Source: Pantoea sp. Lij88 (lineage in GTDB: Bacteria; Pseudomonadota; Gammaproteobacteria; Enterobacterales; Enterobacteriaceae). From it: a stretch of DNA of 64,000 nucleotides. A model generated the notes under the pieces. The model ran no database searches. It saw only the letters and a program-made list of their open reading frames with translations, and was not told the DNA's origin. The stretch covers positions 1,674,001 through 1,738,000 of the forward strand of contig NZ_CP118269.1 in assembly GCF_030062155.1 (NCBI RefSeq), written 5' to 3'. Positions 27,498 through 37,319 of this stretch are shown here, one piece after another (the first letter of the stretch is position 1; each line of letters begins with the position of its first letter). The position numbers and the translations under genes were made by a program.

Positions 27498-27533
27498 CAA
27501 AAAAAAGAGCCTGAACTTTCGTTCAGGCTCTTC
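27498..27533 (-). terminator. tRNA-Ser terminator
   Basis: On the minus strand, AAGAGCCTGAAC-GAAA-GTTCAGGCTCTT followed by seven or more T: a classic intrinsic terminator 9 bases beyond the tRNA 3' end. Confidence 0.93.
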
Positions 27534-27541
27534 TCAGAAGA

Positions 27542-27629
27542 TGGCGGTGAGAGAGGGGTTCGAACCCTCGATACGTTGCCGTATACACACTTTCCAGGCG
27601 TGCTCCTTCAGCCACTCGGACACCTCACC
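27542..27629 (-). tRNA. serX: tRNA-Ser (anticodon GGA)
   Basis: 88 bases including an encoded CCA. Acceptor stem GGTGAGG/CCTCACC-type pairing, D-arm GAGTGGCTGAAGG, anticodon loop CTGGAAA with GGA reading UCC/UCU serine codons, long serine-type variable arm, and T-loop GGTTCGAACCC. Close to E. coli serX, which also lies near phoH. Confidence 0.95.
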
Positions 27630-27805
27630 AGATTTACTTCACTGACCGCGCTGGGTCAACGGGGCGGTACTATAGGGAGTCGGCTGAAAACGGTCAAGCA
27701 CTATTTTCCTCTTTTGATCTATTCGCTTAAGCTCTGAACGAATCGATTTACTGCGGCATAAAATCGGATATTTATGCCGCCTGTTCCGCCCCCTCAGACG
27801 CTAAA

Positions 27806-28339
27806 TCAGCTCTTCACCCGATTCGCGAAACTTTTACGCAGCTTCTGCAGCTTCGGTGGGATCACCGCCATGCAGTAGCCATTGCGCTGGCCCGCGCCTT
27901 CCCAGTAATCCTGATGATAAGCTTCAGCGGGATACCACTCTTTCAGCGGCTCAATGGTTGTCACCACCGGCACATCATGATCGGCCTGAGCACGGGCAAT
28001 AGCGGCGCGCGCTTCTGCTTCCTGTTCTGCATTCGCCGGGAAAATCGCTGAGCGATACTGGGTGCCGATATCGTTACCCTGACGGTTAAGCTGGGTCGGG
28101 TCATGCGTGACAAAGCTGATATCCAGCAGATCGCCGAAAGTCACTTTCTCCGGATCAAAACCAATGCGGATCGCTTCGGCATGACCGGTTGCACCGCTGC
28201 AGACCTGCTCATAAGTCGGATTAGGACGGGCACCGCCGGTATAGCCGCTTTCAACCGACTCAACGCCGATCACATCCTTAAAGACTGCTTCGGTACACCA
28301 GAAACAGCCGCCAGCGATAACTGCGTATTCGATTGCCAT
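27806..28339 (-). CDS. msrA: peptide methionine sulfoxide reductase MsrA
   Basis: 177-residue MsrA, which reduces methionine-S-sulfoxide in proteins. The catalytic motif GGCFWCTE places the nucleophilic Cys at residue 12; likely resolving Cys residues are at about 47 and in the C-terminal NGYCMAV. It is the short MsrA type, lacking the N-terminal extension of the 212-residue E. coli enzyme. AGGAG precedes the ATG at 28339. The gene stands alone. Confidence 0.93.
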   Translation of the reverse strand: MAIEYAVIAGGCFWCTEAVFKDVIGVESVESGYTGGARPNPTYEQVCSGATGHAEAIRIGFDPEKVTFGDLLDISFVTHDPTQLNRQGNDIGTQYRSAIFPANAEQEAEARAAIARAQADHDVPVVTTIEPLKEWYPAEAYHQDYWEGAGQRNGYCMAVIPPKLQKLRKSFANRVKS

Positions 28340-28398
28340 AATAATTTACTCCTGTCAGGTCGAAAGAGGTGAATGGGGGCGCGGCAGACCGCTTTCAA

Positions 28399-28965
28399 CT
28401 AGATCAGCATCTCCGGTTTAAAATCTCCGCTCTTATCCAGCATTTTGTCGCTCATCACGCTGAAGCGGCCTTCGCCCGTGTAGTGCAGGGTGGCGGGATA
28501 TTCCGGCTGCTCGGCGACGTGCGCTTTCACGATCTCAAAAATAAACAGGTTGTAGTTAGCGACCATCGAGTCGTCATAGAGCTGACACTCAAAGCTGGCA
28601 AAGCATTCGGCAATCATCGGCGCGCCCACCACCTGAGCCGGTTCAGGTGTCAGGCCAAAGGCCTCAAACTTATCAAGCTGGTCGCCGTGGCTGTTACCGA
28701 TTGCTACGACTTCATCGATCAGCGAGGCCGAGGGGATGTTCAGGACGCACTGACCGCTGTTGCGAATCAGTTCATGGCTGTGATTCATTCCGGAAATCAT
28801 GCAGCCGACCAGTGACGGCGAGAACTCCAGCACCGTATGCCAGCCGAGCGTCATGATGTCGTGCTGATCCTGATACTGGGAACTGAGCAGCAGCACCGGG
28901 CCGGGTTCAAGATATTTGCGGGCTTTGCTGACCGGGAAAGCATATTTGTGCATGCGTTGGCTCAT
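28399..28965 (-). CDS. flavin reductase-like FMN-binding protein
   Basis: 188-residue protein of the flavin reductase-like split-barrel family: PVLLLSSQYQDQHDIMTLGWH near the N-terminus and an NIPSASLIDEV segment. Members bind FMN and reduce flavins or act as oxidoreductases; the substrate is unknown. AAGGAG lies 7 bases before ATG 28965; an upstream in-frame start at 28995 is less well placed. It lies upstream of msrA on the same strand, 60 bases apart, so both may be expressed together. Confidence 0.82.
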   Translation of the reverse strand: MSQRMHKYAFPVSKARKYLEPGPVLLLSSQYQDQHDIMTLGWHTVLEFSPSLVGCMISGMNHSHELIRNSGQCVLNIPSASLIDEVVAIGNSHGDQLDKFEAFGLTPEPAQVVGAPMIAECFASFECQLYDDSMVANYNLFIFEIVKAHVAEQPEYPATLHYTGEGRFSVMSDKMLDKSGDFKPEMLI

Positions 28966-29102
28966 GGCCTGACTCCTTAAACGGAAGGGTGCCATTAAGT
29001 GTAGAGCACGCTGCGGGTGCAGCAGGAGCGCCAGAGGTAAGAAATGCGAGGTGGAGGGTGGCGTGCGGGATGAGCCGACATTTTTACCGGCCGTATCGCG
29101 AG

Positions 29103-29119
29103 CTTAAGGTTTCCTTAAT
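29103..29119 (+). promoter_or_regulatory. PmrA (BasR) box
   Basis: CTTAAG-GTTTC-CTTAAT fits the PmrA half-site repeat with 5-base spacing exactly. It lies 42 bases upstream of the small membrane peptide ORF at 29161, pointing toward it. Confidence 0.85.
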
Positions 29120-29160
29120 ATACCGTCGCGATACTGCCAGTATTAACTGAGGATAATGCT

Positions 29161-29280
29161 ATGAAAACTGCTCCTGTTACCCTGTCTGCACCGGCTTCGC
29201 GTCCGATGAGCGAATATGCTGCACTGCTGATTGCCGCAGCCACCGTTGTTCTGTTCCTGTCTGCCTGGTTCACCGCTTAA
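29161..29280 (+). CDS. PmrA-box-controlled 39-residue membrane peptide, PmrR-like candidate
   Basis: Start ATG 29161 with AGGA 8 bases upstream; 39 codons beginning MKTAPVTLSAPASRPMSEYA, then one hydrophobic helix (about 20-37, ending FLSAWFTA). The upstream PmrA box and convergence on pmrB (the stops overlap by three bases) match the setting of PmrR, a short inner-membrane peptide of Salmonella that is PmrA-activated and inhibits the lipid A kinase LpxT. Sequence similarity to PmrR is only general (single helix with an aromatic C-terminus), so the name is not assigned. What is seen: start, ribosome site, box and helix. What is inferred: the function. Confidence 0.65.
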   Translation: MKTAPVTLSAPASRPMSEYAALLIAAATVVLFLSAWFTA

Positions 29281-30335
29281 AACTTAACGACGGCCCGGCA
29301 ACCGCTTCGGTCGCGACGATTCCCTAAGAAAAACTGAAACCGGTGTAGCTGGACGATGCGGCTGACAATGCTCAGCCCGAGTCCGATCCCGCCGTAACGA
29401 CTGTCCATCCGGATAAACGCTTTACTCAGCTCGCCACTTTTACTCTCATCAATGCCGGGTCCCTCATCTTCCACCACCATCATGGGGTGGGGAGCCGATA
29501 ACAGCTGCACGCTGATCGTGCTGTTATCCGGGCTGTAGCGATGGGCGTTCTCGACCAGATTACGCAGCAACATCTTCAGCAGCGTGGCATCCCCACGCAC
29601 AAACTGCTCCTGCGGCAGATCGAGCAACAGCGTCTGCTGATGCGCCTCCAGCATAATGCTCAGTTCTGCCTCCATCGGCAGAATCACATCTTCGATCAGC
29701 CCGACGTTCTGATAGGTGCCGGACGTAAATGATTGCCCGGCACGCGCCAGATTCAGCAGTTGCGACACGCTGTGTGTCATCTGATCCAGGCGCTGCACCA
29801 GCGGCTGAACTTTGACATCGCTGTTACGCTCGATCAATTCCAGATGCAGACGTAATCCCGCCAGCGGCGTGCGCAGCTCGTGTGCCACGTCGGCAGTAAA
29901 CAGCCGCTCGCGTTCAAGACTGGAGTTCAGACGCGCAACCAGCTGATTGATCGCCTGAGTGACCGCATCGATCTCATGGACCTGACTGTGGCAGGCGACC
30001 GGTTCGAGATTCTCTTCGCTGCGACTCTCCAGTTCCCGCTGCAGCTGATACAGCGGCCGGGTGATCCACTTCACCGCCTGATAGCAGAGCAGCAGCGTCA
30101 GGGTAATCATCACCAGACTAGGCACCGCCAGGCTGGCCACCGCTTCATGCACTTCACGCTTTACGTGACTGTCCATGTTGCGCTTCTGCAACTGCGCTTC
30201 TACCAGAAACTGGATCTGCTCTTTACTCTCATGCCACAGCCAGACCACGCTGATCACCTGGAATACCAGCAGGATCAGACCAATGGTCAGGATGAGTCGA
30301 AAGCGCATACTGCGGTGATCGAAACGTCTTATCAT
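29277..30335 (-). CDS. pmrB: sensor kinase PmrB (BasS)
   Basis: 352-residue inner-membrane histidine kinase for PmrA, sensing Fe(III), Al(III), mild acid and antimicrobial peptides. Two membrane helices (about 12-34 and 66-88) flank a short periplasmic loop that keeps both ExxE motifs (Glu36/Glu39 in ESKE, Glu61/Glu64 in EVHE) linked to iron sensing. Then HAMP, phospho-acceptor His152 in [15 protein letters not shown], and the ATPase N-box [18 protein letters not shown] and [10 protein letters not shown]. It overlaps pmrA by 4 bases. Confidence 0.95.
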   Translation of the reverse strand: MIRRFDHRSMRFRLILTIGLILLVFQVISVVWLWHESKEQIQFLVEAQLQKRNMDSHVKREVHEAVASLAVPSLVMITLTLLLCYQAVKWITRPLYQLQRELESRSEENLEPVACHSQVHEIDAVTQAINQLVARLNSSLERERLFTADVAHELRTPLAGLRLHLELIERNSDVKVQPLVQRLDQMTHSVSQLLNLARAGQSFTSGTYQNVGLIEDVILPMEAELSIMLEAHQQTLLLDLPQEQFVRGDATLLKMLLRNLVENAHRYSPDNSTISVQLLSAPHPMMVVEDEGPGIDESKSGELSKAFIRMDSRYGGIGLGLSIVSRIVQLHRFQFFLGNRRDRSGCRAVVKF

Positions 30336-31012
30336 GTTGCCTCGCGAACGCCATCCTGCGTCACCAGTGCATACCCAAAACCGCGCACGGTGCGAATGGC
30401 GCTTTTGCCAATTTTGTCGCGCAGATTATGAATGTGCACTTCCAGCGTATTAGTAGAAGGCTCCGTCTCCCAGTTATAGATATCCTGGTAGAGAATTTCA
30501 CGGTGTACCGGGTTGCCTGCCTTGAGCATCAGCCGCGACAGAATCGCAAACTCTTTCGGGGTCAGATCCAGCAGCACATCATTGAGCATGATCTGACGAT
30601 GCGTCATATCCAGCGCCAGCGCACCCACTCTGACATGACTGTCGCCCTGATTAACGTGTCGACGGATCAGTGCGCGGATGCGTGCCAGCAATTCATCCAG
30701 CGAAAACGGTTTGATCAGGTAGTCGTCCGCGCCAGCGTCGAGTCCGGCAATGCGCTCGTTGATGGTATCGCGTGCGGTCAGGATCAGCACCGGCGTCATC
30801 TTCTTCTGGCGCCGCAGTCGTATCAGGAAATGCAGGCCATCTTCGTCCGGCAGGCCAAGGTCCAGCACCACCAGACTATACAGGCCGCTGGCGAAGTGCG
30901 CTTCAGCATCCCGCACCCGCGTCACGCCGTCACAGACATAGCCTTCGCCTTCCAGCGCCAGCATTAGTCCCTGCAGCAGCAGGGCGTCATCTTCTACTAT
31001 CAGTATCTTCAT
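30332..31012 (-). CDS. pmrA: response regulator PmrA (BasR)
   Basis: 226-residue OmpR-type regulator: receiver domain with phospho-acceptor Asp51 ([12 protein letters not shown]), Lys in LIKPFSL, and a C-terminal winged helix (about 125-220). It activates lipid A modification genes at CTTAAT-type boxes. Start ATG 31012 overlaps the eptA stop (TGATG); the frame is open 6 codons further upstream. Confidence 0.95.
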   Translation of the reverse strand: MKILIVEDDALLLQGLMLALEGEGYVCDGVTRVRDAEAHFASGLYSLVVLDLGLPDEDGLHFLIRLRRQKKMTPVLILTARDTINERIAGLDAGADDYLIKPFSLDELLARIRALIRRHVNQGDSHVRVGALALDMTHRQIMLNDVLLDLTPKEFAILSRLMLKAGNPVHREILYQDIYNWETEPSTNTLEVHIHNLRDKIGKSAIRTVRGFGYALVTQDGVREAT

Positions 31013-32640
31013 CAGGGTTGGCTCCGACACGACGTCAAAATATCATCCGCAGGCACATATTCGTGGGTCGCGGTGCCGGTTAATCCCAGCATGGTTGAAA
31101 ACAGATTATCCTGTGAAAAATCATCTGTCGCCGCCAGTTTATTCAGACAGCCGCGATTAACCGCATAACGTTTCTGGTAATCGTCGGAAAGCCAGATCAG
31201 CAGCGGCACATGTTTCTGGGTATCCGGCGCGATAGCATAGGGCAGGCCATGCAGGTAAGCCCCATTTTCACCCAGCGATTCACCGTGATCAGAAAGATAG
31301 ACCAGGCTGGTGGTGAAGCGATCCTGATGCGCACGCAGTACATTGATCGCTTTATCGACGATGTGATCCACATTGACCAGCGTGTTGTCATACGTATTGA
31401 TCAACTGCTGTTGCGAACAGTCCTGAATCTGGTTGGTGTCACAGGTCGGCTCAAACTGGCGGAACTGCGGTGGATAGCGATGGCTGTAAGTCGGGCCATG
31501 GCTGCCAATGGTGTGCAGCACAATCACCGCGTTGCCTTTTAACTGGCTGATGTACTCATCCAGTCCGTGGAACAGCACGTCGTCATAACATTCGCCATCA
31601 ATACACATGCCGGGCAGGTTGAGGCTGGTCATATCCTGATGCGGAACGCGATCGCAGGCACCTTTACAGCCCCCGTCGTTCTCATTCCACAACACGCTGA
31701 TCCCGGCGCGCTGAATCACATCCAGCAAGCCTTCCTGATGCGCGGCCAGCACATCATCATAATGAGCGCGTGGCATGTTGGAGAACATGCAGGGCACGGA
31801 AACCGCTGTCGCCGTGCCGCACGAGGTGGTGTGCGGAAAATAGATCACATCATCTTTCGCCAGCAGGGGATTGGTCAGACGACCATAACCGCCCAGCGAG
31901 AAGTTTTGCGCACGCGAGGTTTCGCCCAATACAAGAATCGTCAGATTCGGCTTGCCGCTGGCGCGGCTGGGTTGCAGGTGCGCATCTTCACCGATACGAA
32001 TCAGCGGCGCGTTCTGCAACTGCTCATGCTTATACCAGGAGAGCGTTGCCGCAATGCTGTTAGACGGGCTGAGCGCTTTGACCAGCTCGCGGTTGTTGCG
32101 GAACAGCGAAGCGTAATCTTTATAGAAGAGCAGGGCGACCAGCACGATCAGCGCCGCTGAAAGCAGCACGCTGAGCAGTCGCGCCAGCACGCCGCGCCAC
32201 TGCTGCTTTTTGATGCGCGGCCAGAACACCAGCAGCGCCATCAGCACGCCTGAGGTGAGCAGGGTGAGCAGCAGCTTCGGCGTAATCAGCGCAAAGGATT
32301 CGGACGCGGTGGTATCCATCATATTGGTGATCATCGAGCGATCGACCACGATGTTATAGGTCTGAATAAAGTACTGCGCCGATGCGGAGAGCAGAATAAA
32401 CAGTGCGGCCAGCAGCCGATCCAGCCAGACAAACGAGGCCAGCGTAATCACGATGTTAATCACGCTAAAGGCGACCAGCGGCATTGATAAAAACACCAGC
32501 GTGGTATGCAGGTTGTCCAGCGGCATCACTGCCAGTACCTGACGGTAATAGGCAATATTAAGGAAAACCGCGATATAAACCGCAGCCAGAGTCAGCAACG
32601 TCAGGCGGCCAATCAACGGCCTTTTCAGGGTAAACGCCAT
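31012..32640 (-). CDS. eptA: lipid A phosphoethanolamine transferase EptA (PmrC)
   Basis: 542-residue inner-membrane enzyme adding phosphoethanolamine to lipid A, giving resistance to polymyxin-like peptides. Five N-terminal membrane helices (to about 165) precede a periplasmic alkaline-phosphatase-like domain with the nucleophilic Thr in [29 protein letters not shown] and the metal motif [16 protein letters not shown] 32640 matches the E. coli N-terminus; it has a poor ribosome site, and a TTG 16 codons upstream lies against the PmrA box and is rejected. First gene of eptA-pmrA-pmrB. Confidence 0.94.
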   Translation of the reverse strand: MAFTLKRPLIGRLTLLTLAAVYIAVFLNIAYYRQVLAVMPLDNLHTTLVFLSMPLVAFSVINIVITLASFVWLDRLLAALFILLSASAQYFIQTYNIVVDRSMITNMMDTTASESFALITPKLLLTLLTSGVLMALLVFWPRIKKQQWRGVLARLLSVLLSAALIVLVALLFYKDYASLFRNNRELVKALSPSNSIAATLSWYKHEQLQNAPLIRIGEDAHLQPSRASGKPNLTILVLGETSRAQNFSLGGYGRLTNPLLAKDDVIYFPHTTSCGTATAVSVPCMFSNMPRAHYDDVLAAHQEGLLDVIQRAGISVLWNENDGGCKGACDRVPHQDMTSLNLPGMCIDGECYDDVLFHGLDEYISQLKGNAVIVLHTIGSHGPTYSHRYPPQFRQFEPTCDTNQIQDCSQQQLINTYDNTLVNVDHIVDKAINVLRAHQDRFTTSLVYLSDHGESLGENGAYLHGLPYAIAPDTQKHVPLLIWLSDDYQKRYAVNRGCLNKLAATDDFSQDNLFSTMLGLTGTATHEYVPADDILTSCRSQP

Positions 32641-32689
32641 GTGAGCAGGAACCAGAGTAATAAAAGTGTCATGAGAGTGCGCTTTCAAT

Positions 32690-32716
32690 ATTAGGAATAC
32701 CTTAAGAAGCTTAAGG
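32690..32716 (-). promoter_or_regulatory. PmrA box upstream of eptA, with an overlapping palindrome
   Basis: Minus strand CTTAAG-GTATT-CCTAAT (32706-32690), one mismatch to the PmrA half-site repeat. It is extended by a second CTTAAG to form CCTTAAG-CTT-CTTAAGG (32700-32716). It lies about 50 bases before the eptA ATG and implies PmrA autoactivation of the operon. Confidence 0.8.
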
Positions 32717-33094
32717 TTTGAGGCTGGCCCACTGTACAGAGAACAAGACGACGGAAACTCCAGACAGCAGCGGATCGGTTACGGCCTGCTGCTCTGAAGC
32801 AGTGCAGAACAGGATGGGATGTTTATGCTGATTTAACCGCAGCGGCTGGCATGAAACCTGCATCTTTCTGGCATAACCCCTGTTAATGACTACACTTAAT
32901 GTGAAGATGTTCTCAGTCAGGAAGTATTGTCAGCAATGCGCTTGCAAGTTTGAGGAGAGTGACCTATCCAATCACCGCGTTTTATCCCTCAATCACCGCT
33001 TTATCAGAATTTCCCGCTTGCTGACCAGACTGCGTCAGGACATTCTTGTTTTAACTCAATGATTTATTAAAATTCGATTTTCAGGAGAAGTAAC
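32717..33094. other. eptA-otsB intergenic region
   Basis: About 380 bases. It carries a short direct repeat, AATCACCGC followed by TTTATC, twice at a 21-base period (32970 and 32991). A 21-codon GTG frame at 32959 is too weakly supported to call. The otsB promoter must lie here but I cannot pinpoint it. Confidence 0.4.
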
Positions 33095-33883
33095 GTGACT
33101 CAAGCGGCAGACACCCATGCCAGGTATCCGACATTAAGCAGCGGGCAGTACGCCTTCTTTTTTGATGTCGACGGCACGCTGGCAGCGATTCAGTCCCGTC
33201 CCGAAGCGGTATTTATTCCTGAGCAGGTCATCGCACAACTCCGGCAGCTTTCTGCACTCTCTGGGGGTGCGCTTGCGCTGGTCTCCGGCAGACCTATAGA
33301 ACAACTTGATGCGCTGGCCGCACCGTGGCATGGCCCGGCTGCGGGCGTGCATGGTGCAGAGCGCCGTGATGCAGAAGGAAATCTGCAACGCATCAGCCTG
33401 CCGGTCGAGGTCGAACAACCGCTCAGAACAGAACTGCAGGCGGCAATGGCTTCCTGGCCTGGCACGCAGCTGGAGATCAAAGGCATGGCCTTTGCCCTTC
33501 ACTACCGTCAGGCGATGCAGCATGAGCAGGATGTGATGCGACTGGCCGAGCAGTCCGTGAAGCGCTTCCCCGGACTGGCGCTTCAGCCGGGAAAATGTGT
33601 GGTTGAGATTAAACCCGCAGGTATCGATAAAGGCGCCGCGATTGGCGACTTTATGCAGCAGTCCCCTTTTGCCGGACGTACGCCGGTCTTTATTGGCGAC
33701 GACCTCACTGATGAGAAGGGCTTTCTGGCCGTCAACGAACGGCAGGGCGTCTCGATCAAAGTCGGCGAAGGTTCCAGCCAGGCCGATTATCGGCTGAATG
33801 ATGTCGATGCGGTTTACGGCTGGCTGGAAAGAACATTATTACTATTAGAGCAAGACAACGTCGGTAAGGAGTTTAGGTTATGA
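33095..33883 (+). CDS. otsB: trehalose-6-phosphate phosphatase
   Basis: 262-residue HAD-family phosphatase releasing trehalose from trehalose-6-phosphate. Motif I FFFDVDGTL has nucleophile Asp24 and Asp26; the later GDDLTDEKGF is motif IV. GTG start at 33095 behind AGGAGAAG. It overlaps otsA by 4 bases. In E. coli otsBA is sigma-S and osmotically induced. Confidence 0.95.
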   Translation: MTQAADTHARYPTLSSGQYAFFFDVDGTLAAIQSRPEAVFIPEQVIAQLRQLSALSGGALALVSGRPIEQLDALAAPWHGPAAGVHGAERRDAEGNLQRISLPVEVEQPLRTELQAAMASWPGTQLEIKGMAFALHYRQAMQHEQDVMRLAEQSVKRFPGLALQPGKCVVEIKPAGIDKGAAIGDFMQQSPFAGRTPVFIGDDLTDEKGFLAVNERQGVSIKVGEGSSQADYRLNDVDAVYGWLERTLLLLEQDNVGKEFRL

Positions 33884-35316
33884 GTCGTTTAGTGGTTGTA
33901 TCTAACCGTGTCGCCATGCCAGATGGGTCTAAAACCAGCGCTGGCGGCCTGGCCGTCGGTATTCTCGATGCACTGAAAAGCACCGGTGGAATGTGGTTTG
34001 GCTGGAACGGTGAAATCAGCGAGTTCACAGGCGAAGACGTTGAAGACGTCAGGGTTCAGGAGCATGAGGGAATCGAGTATGCCTCGTTCCCGCTGAGCCA
34101 GAACGATTACGATCTCTATTATTGCCAGTTCTCCAATACGGTTATCTGGCCTGCCTTCCATTATCGTCTTGACCTGGTGCAGTTCCAGCGTGAAGCGTGG
34201 GAAGGGTATTGCGACGTCAATGATTCGGTGGCGCAGCGTTTAAAACCGCTGATCAAGCCAGATGACATTGTCTGGATCCACGATTATCACTTTTTACCGT
34301 TTGCCGCCGCACTGCGTCGGGCGGGCATTAATAACCGCATCGGTTTCTTCCTGCATATTCCGTTCCCGACGCCTGAAATCTTTAACGCACTGCCTCCGCA
34401 TAAAGAGTTGCTGGAAATGCTGTGCGAATATGACCTGCTGGGATTCCAGACCGAATCCGATCGGGTGGCGTTCCTCGACAGCGTCAGCCAGCTCACGCAG
34501 CTGCAGAATAAGGGCGATAAAAAGCATCGCGCCTTTGGCAACACCTTTATGACTGAGGTTTATCCGATCGGGATTGAGCCAGACAGTATTAAAGAGATGG
34601 CCGAAGGGCCGCTGCCGCCGAAAATGGCTGCCATGAAGAAAGAGCTGGGCGATGCTCGCAATATCATTGCCTGCGAACGTCTCGACTATTCGAAAGGCCT
34701 GCCTGAGCGTTTCCTTGCCTATGAAGCGCTGCTGGAGAACTTCCCGGAGCATCGCGGCAAAATCCGCTATTCGCAGATTGCGCCAACCTCGCGTGGCGAT
34801 GTGCAGGCGTATCAGGATATCCGTCATCAGCTGGAGACCGAAGCAGGGCGCATCAACGGTAAGTACGGCACGCTGGGCTGGACCCCGCTTTACTACCTTA
34901 ACCAGCATTTCGACCGTCGCCTGCTGATGAAAATCTTCCGCCTGACCGATGTGGGTCTGGTCACGCCACTGCGTGATGGTATGAATCTGGTCGCGAAAGA
35001 GTATGTGGCAGCGCAGGACCCGGACGATCCGGGTGTACTGGTGCTGTCGCGCTTTGCCGGGGCAGCCAATGAGCTGACCTCTGCGCTGATCGTCAATCCT
35101 TATGACCGTGATGAAGTCGCCGCCGCGCTGGACAAGGCGATTACGATGCCGCGTACCGAAAGGATTTCACGCTATAACGACATGATGGCGGTATTGCGTA
35201 AGAATGATATTACCGCCTGGCGTGAAAGCTTCCTGAAAGACCTGGAACGCATTGATCCACGCAGCGTGGATCACAACACGGCCAATAAGGTCGCAACCTT
35301 CCCAAAACTCGCCTGA
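33880..35316 (+). CDS. otsA: trehalose-6-phosphate synthase
   Basis: 478-residue GT20 glycosyltransferase making trehalose-6-phosphate from UDP-glucose and glucose-6-phosphate for osmoprotection. N-terminal LVVVSNRVA with the substrate loop [13 protein letters not shown] GGLAVGIL, central [15 protein letters not shown], and C-terminal nucleotide-sugar site ([30 protein letters not shown]). Coupled to otsB by ATGA overlap. Confidence 0.96.
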   Translation: MSRLVVVSNRVAMPDGSKTSAGGLAVGILDALKSTGGMWFGWNGEISEFTGEDVEDVRVQEHEGIEYASFPLSQNDYDLYYCQFSNTVIWPAFHYRLDLVQFQREAWEGYCDVNDSVAQRLKPLIKPDDIVWIHDYHFLPFAAALRRAGINNRIGFFLHIPFPTPEIFNALPPHKELLEMLCEYDLLGFQTESDRVAFLDSVSQLTQLQNKGDKKHRAFGNTFMTEVYPIGIEPDSIKEMAEGPLPPKMAAMKKELGDARNIIACERLDYSKGLPERFLAYEALLENFPEHRGKIRYSQIAPTSRGDVQAYQDIRHQLETEAGRINGKYGTLGWTPLYYLNQHFDRRLLMKIFRLTDVGLVTPLRDGMNLVAKEYVAAQDPDDPGVLVLSRFAGAANELTSALIVNPYDRDEVAAALDKAITMPRTERISRYNDMMAVLRKNDITAWRESFLKDLERIDPRSVDHNTANKVATFPKLA

Positions 35317-35340
35317 TCTGAGTCCGGGCTAAGGTAGTAA

Positions 35341-35380
35341 AAGCAGCGATAACCGCATGGCGGTATCGCTGCTTTTTTTG
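35341..35380 (+). terminator. otsA terminator
   Basis: AAGCAGCGATA/TATCGCTGCTT stem with an ACCGCATGGCGG interior, then seven T. Confidence 0.92.
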
Positions 35381-36008
35381 GACCCCGATCACAGAAAGCC
35401 CGTCGCGTATCTGTTATCTCGGTCTGCGGCATGGCATGCAGACCCTTAAAATAGCTGCTTAGTGTGGCCCGATTCCTGCTAGCGCAGCCGTAAACCCCGT
35501 CATATCAGGCTCTGCCACTTTCTTTACCTTCAATACTCAAGTTTTTCTTCATCCTGCCGATAGTGATAGTGCCAGCGCATAATCCCCTGTTAATTCATTC
35601 GTCTTTCTTATGTAACCCCTTGTTACAATGGGTATCGTACCCTGTACAGACCCCTGTAGCTGTTAACGCCAGGTTGCCATAAATCTTCCATGATGCCGTA
35701 GAAACCTTAACGGTTTCATTACTCACCCTCTGCGATACTCCCCTTAAGTAACTAATTTAAAAGCAATTACCTCCTCTGCTCTCCAGCATAATCTTCTGAT
35801 AACTCTCGTTTGGCTGGTTCTAAATAGGGAGTTAAAACGATTAACACCTGATATTCATTCCGGACTGCTCAAAGCGTCGAATAGCGATAGTTTTACCCCC
35901 TATTAAACCTTTCTCAGGACCAATTGGACTTAAAATCGGCCTTTTTTGCTCAAAAAATGAGCAGCCGGTAAGAAACCGTAAAGCTTTGCTGAAGAAATTT
36001 GCGTTAAA
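35381..36008. other. long non-coding region upstream of flhD
   Basis: About 630 bases without a gene or any feature I recognise. No uspC (which lies between otsA and flhD in E. coli) is visible. Base composition is AT-richer than the flanking genes. It may carry far-upstream flhDC control elements. Confidence 0.4.
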
Positions 36009-36028
36009 AGTGTGATCTGCGTCACACT
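36009..36028 (+). promoter_or_regulatory. CRP site of flhDC
   Basis: TGTGA-TCTGCG-TCACA (36011-36026), a perfect CRP core with symmetrical flanks. A TATAGA -10-like element at 36076-36081 puts the probable transcription start near 36088, about 70 bases from the site centre. E. coli flhDC has its CRP site at the same distance. Confidence 0.9.
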
Positions 36029-36093
36029 TTATCTAAAATTACGCTTCCCTGTCGTTGTATGTCGAAATCAGACGATATAGATTTGCCTTGTTT

Positions 36094-36107
36094 TCGGAAT
36101 AGTCCTA
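36094..36107 (+). promoter_or_regulatory. RcsAB box of flhDC
   Basis: TCGGAATAGTCCTA resembles the RcsAB consensus TAAGAATATTCCTA and lies just downstream of the predicted flhDC start point. That is where the RcsAB repressor site lies in E. coli. It predicts motility repression by envelope stress. The remaining leader to flhD is about 225 bases. Confidence 0.7.
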
Positions 36108-36333
36108 AAAAACGTAAGAAGATGTCACGGAAGATGTCCGGAACTCGAAAATAGAATGGCATGGATTTTCGACCTTCGGTGGGTCTGAAACCCACAAAAA
36201 CAGAAGGCGAAAACTGTGACATTAATGTTATGTGAGTTTTTTTTGCCATCTTTTGATTTAACAAACAGCAGCTCGAACCGCAGATTTTAAATCTGCGATA
36301 CAGTTACGTCGCATCTCTCAGGATGGAAAAATA

Positions 36334-36687
36334 ATGAACACCTCTGAAGTACTCAAACATATTTATGACCTTAACTTGTCTTATTTACTGCTTGCGCAGC
36401 GTTTAATTAACCAGGATAAAGCTTCTGCAATGTTTCGCCTCGGAATTGACGAGAAAATGGCGAACGCGTTATCTGAATTAACCTTGCCCGAGATGGTAAA
36501 AATGGCGGAAACCAATCAACTGGTTTGCCAGTTCCGTTTTACCGAAAGCAGCACTATTAATCGTTTGACGCAGGAATCACGCGTGGATGATTTACAACAA
36601 ATCCACACCGGCATTTTATTATCGAGCCGTTTACTGCGTAATGCGTCTAAAGATGAAGCGCCTGCTAAAAAGAGAGCAATGTCATGA
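36334..36687 (+). CDS. flhD: flagellar master regulator subunit FlhD
   Basis: 117-residue subunit of the FlhD4C2 activator of class II flagellar genes. The family core [17 protein letters not shown] and [19 protein letters not shown] is intact, and Cys65, which forms the FlhD dimer disulfide in E. coli, is present. AGGATGG precedes the ATG. It overlaps flhC by 4 bases. Confidence 0.97.
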   Translation: MNTSEVLKHIYDLNLSYLLLAQRLINQDKASAMFRLGIDEKMANALSELTLPEMVKMAETNQLVCQFRFTESSTINRLTQESRVDDLQQIHTGILLSSRLLRNASKDEAPAKKRAMS

Positions 36688-37262
36688 GTGAGAAAAGTAT
36701 TGTTCAGGAAGCACGTGATATTCAGCTCGCCATGGAGCTCATCACGTTAGGTGCGCGCTTACAGATGTTAGAGAGTGAAACTCAGCTGAGCCGTGGTCGT
36801 CTGATCAAGCTCTATAAAGAATTACGTGGCAGCCCGCCACCAAAAGGCATGCTGCCGTTCTCCACGGACTGGTTTATGACGTGGGAACAGAACATCCATG
36901 CTTCTATGTTCTGCAACGCCTGGAAGTTTTTACTGAAAACGGGCCTGTGCAGCGGTGTCGATGCCGTGATCAAAGCTTACCGCCTGTATCTTGAACAGTG
37001 TCCTCAATCGGACGAGGGCCCGCTGTTGGCGCTGACTCGTGCCTGGACCCTGGTCCGATTCGTTGATAGCGGTATGCTGGAACTGGCTGATTGTAAGAGC
37101 TGCAACGGCAGCTTTATTAACCATGCGCATCAGCCTGTTGGCAGCTTTACCTGCAGCCTGTGCCAGCCGCCATCACGTGCCGTAAAAAGACGTAAACTTT
37201 CTGCAGAACCTGCCGATATGTTTCCACAACTGCTGGATGAACAGGTTAAACACGCCGTTTAA
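36684..37262 (+). CDS. flhC: flagellar master regulator subunit FlhC
   Basis: 192-residue DNA-binding partner of FlhD. The zinc-binding Cys quartet is at 137, 140, 157 and 160 (CKSC and CSLC), the same positions as in E. coli. Coupled to flhD by ATGA. Confidence 0.97.
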   Translation: MSEKSIVQEARDIQLAMELITLGARLQMLESETQLSRGRLIKLYKELRGSPPPKGMLPFSTDWFMTWEQNIHASMFCNAWKFLLKTGLCSGVDAVIKAYRLYLEQCPQSDEGPLLALTRAWTLVRFVDSGMLELADCKSCNGSFINHAHQPVGSFTCSLCQPPSRAVKRRKLSAEPADMFPQLLDEQVKHAV

Positions 37263-37285
37263 ATTTGTTCGCATTGTGGAAGCCA

Positions 37286-37319
37286 TCCAGCAGCGGTTAA
37301 TACCGCTGCTTTTTTTTTG
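37286..37319 (+). terminator. flhDC terminator
   Basis: AGCAGCGGT-TAAT-ACCGCTGCT followed by eight T, 26 bases after the flhC stop. Confidence 0.93.

Noticed and set aside
27393..27737. 114-codon plus-strand frame over the tRNA-Ser
   Set aside because: Runs antisense through the tRNA and its terminator, so it cannot be a conserved coding gene.
32970..33010. CRISPR-like or phase-variable repeat before otsB
   Set aside because: Only two imperfect units of about 15 bases; too short for a CRISPR or slippage array.
36022..36264. 80-codon minus-strand frame upstream of flhD
   Set aside because: Overlaps the CRP site, promoter and RcsAB-like box of flhDC; no ribosome site.
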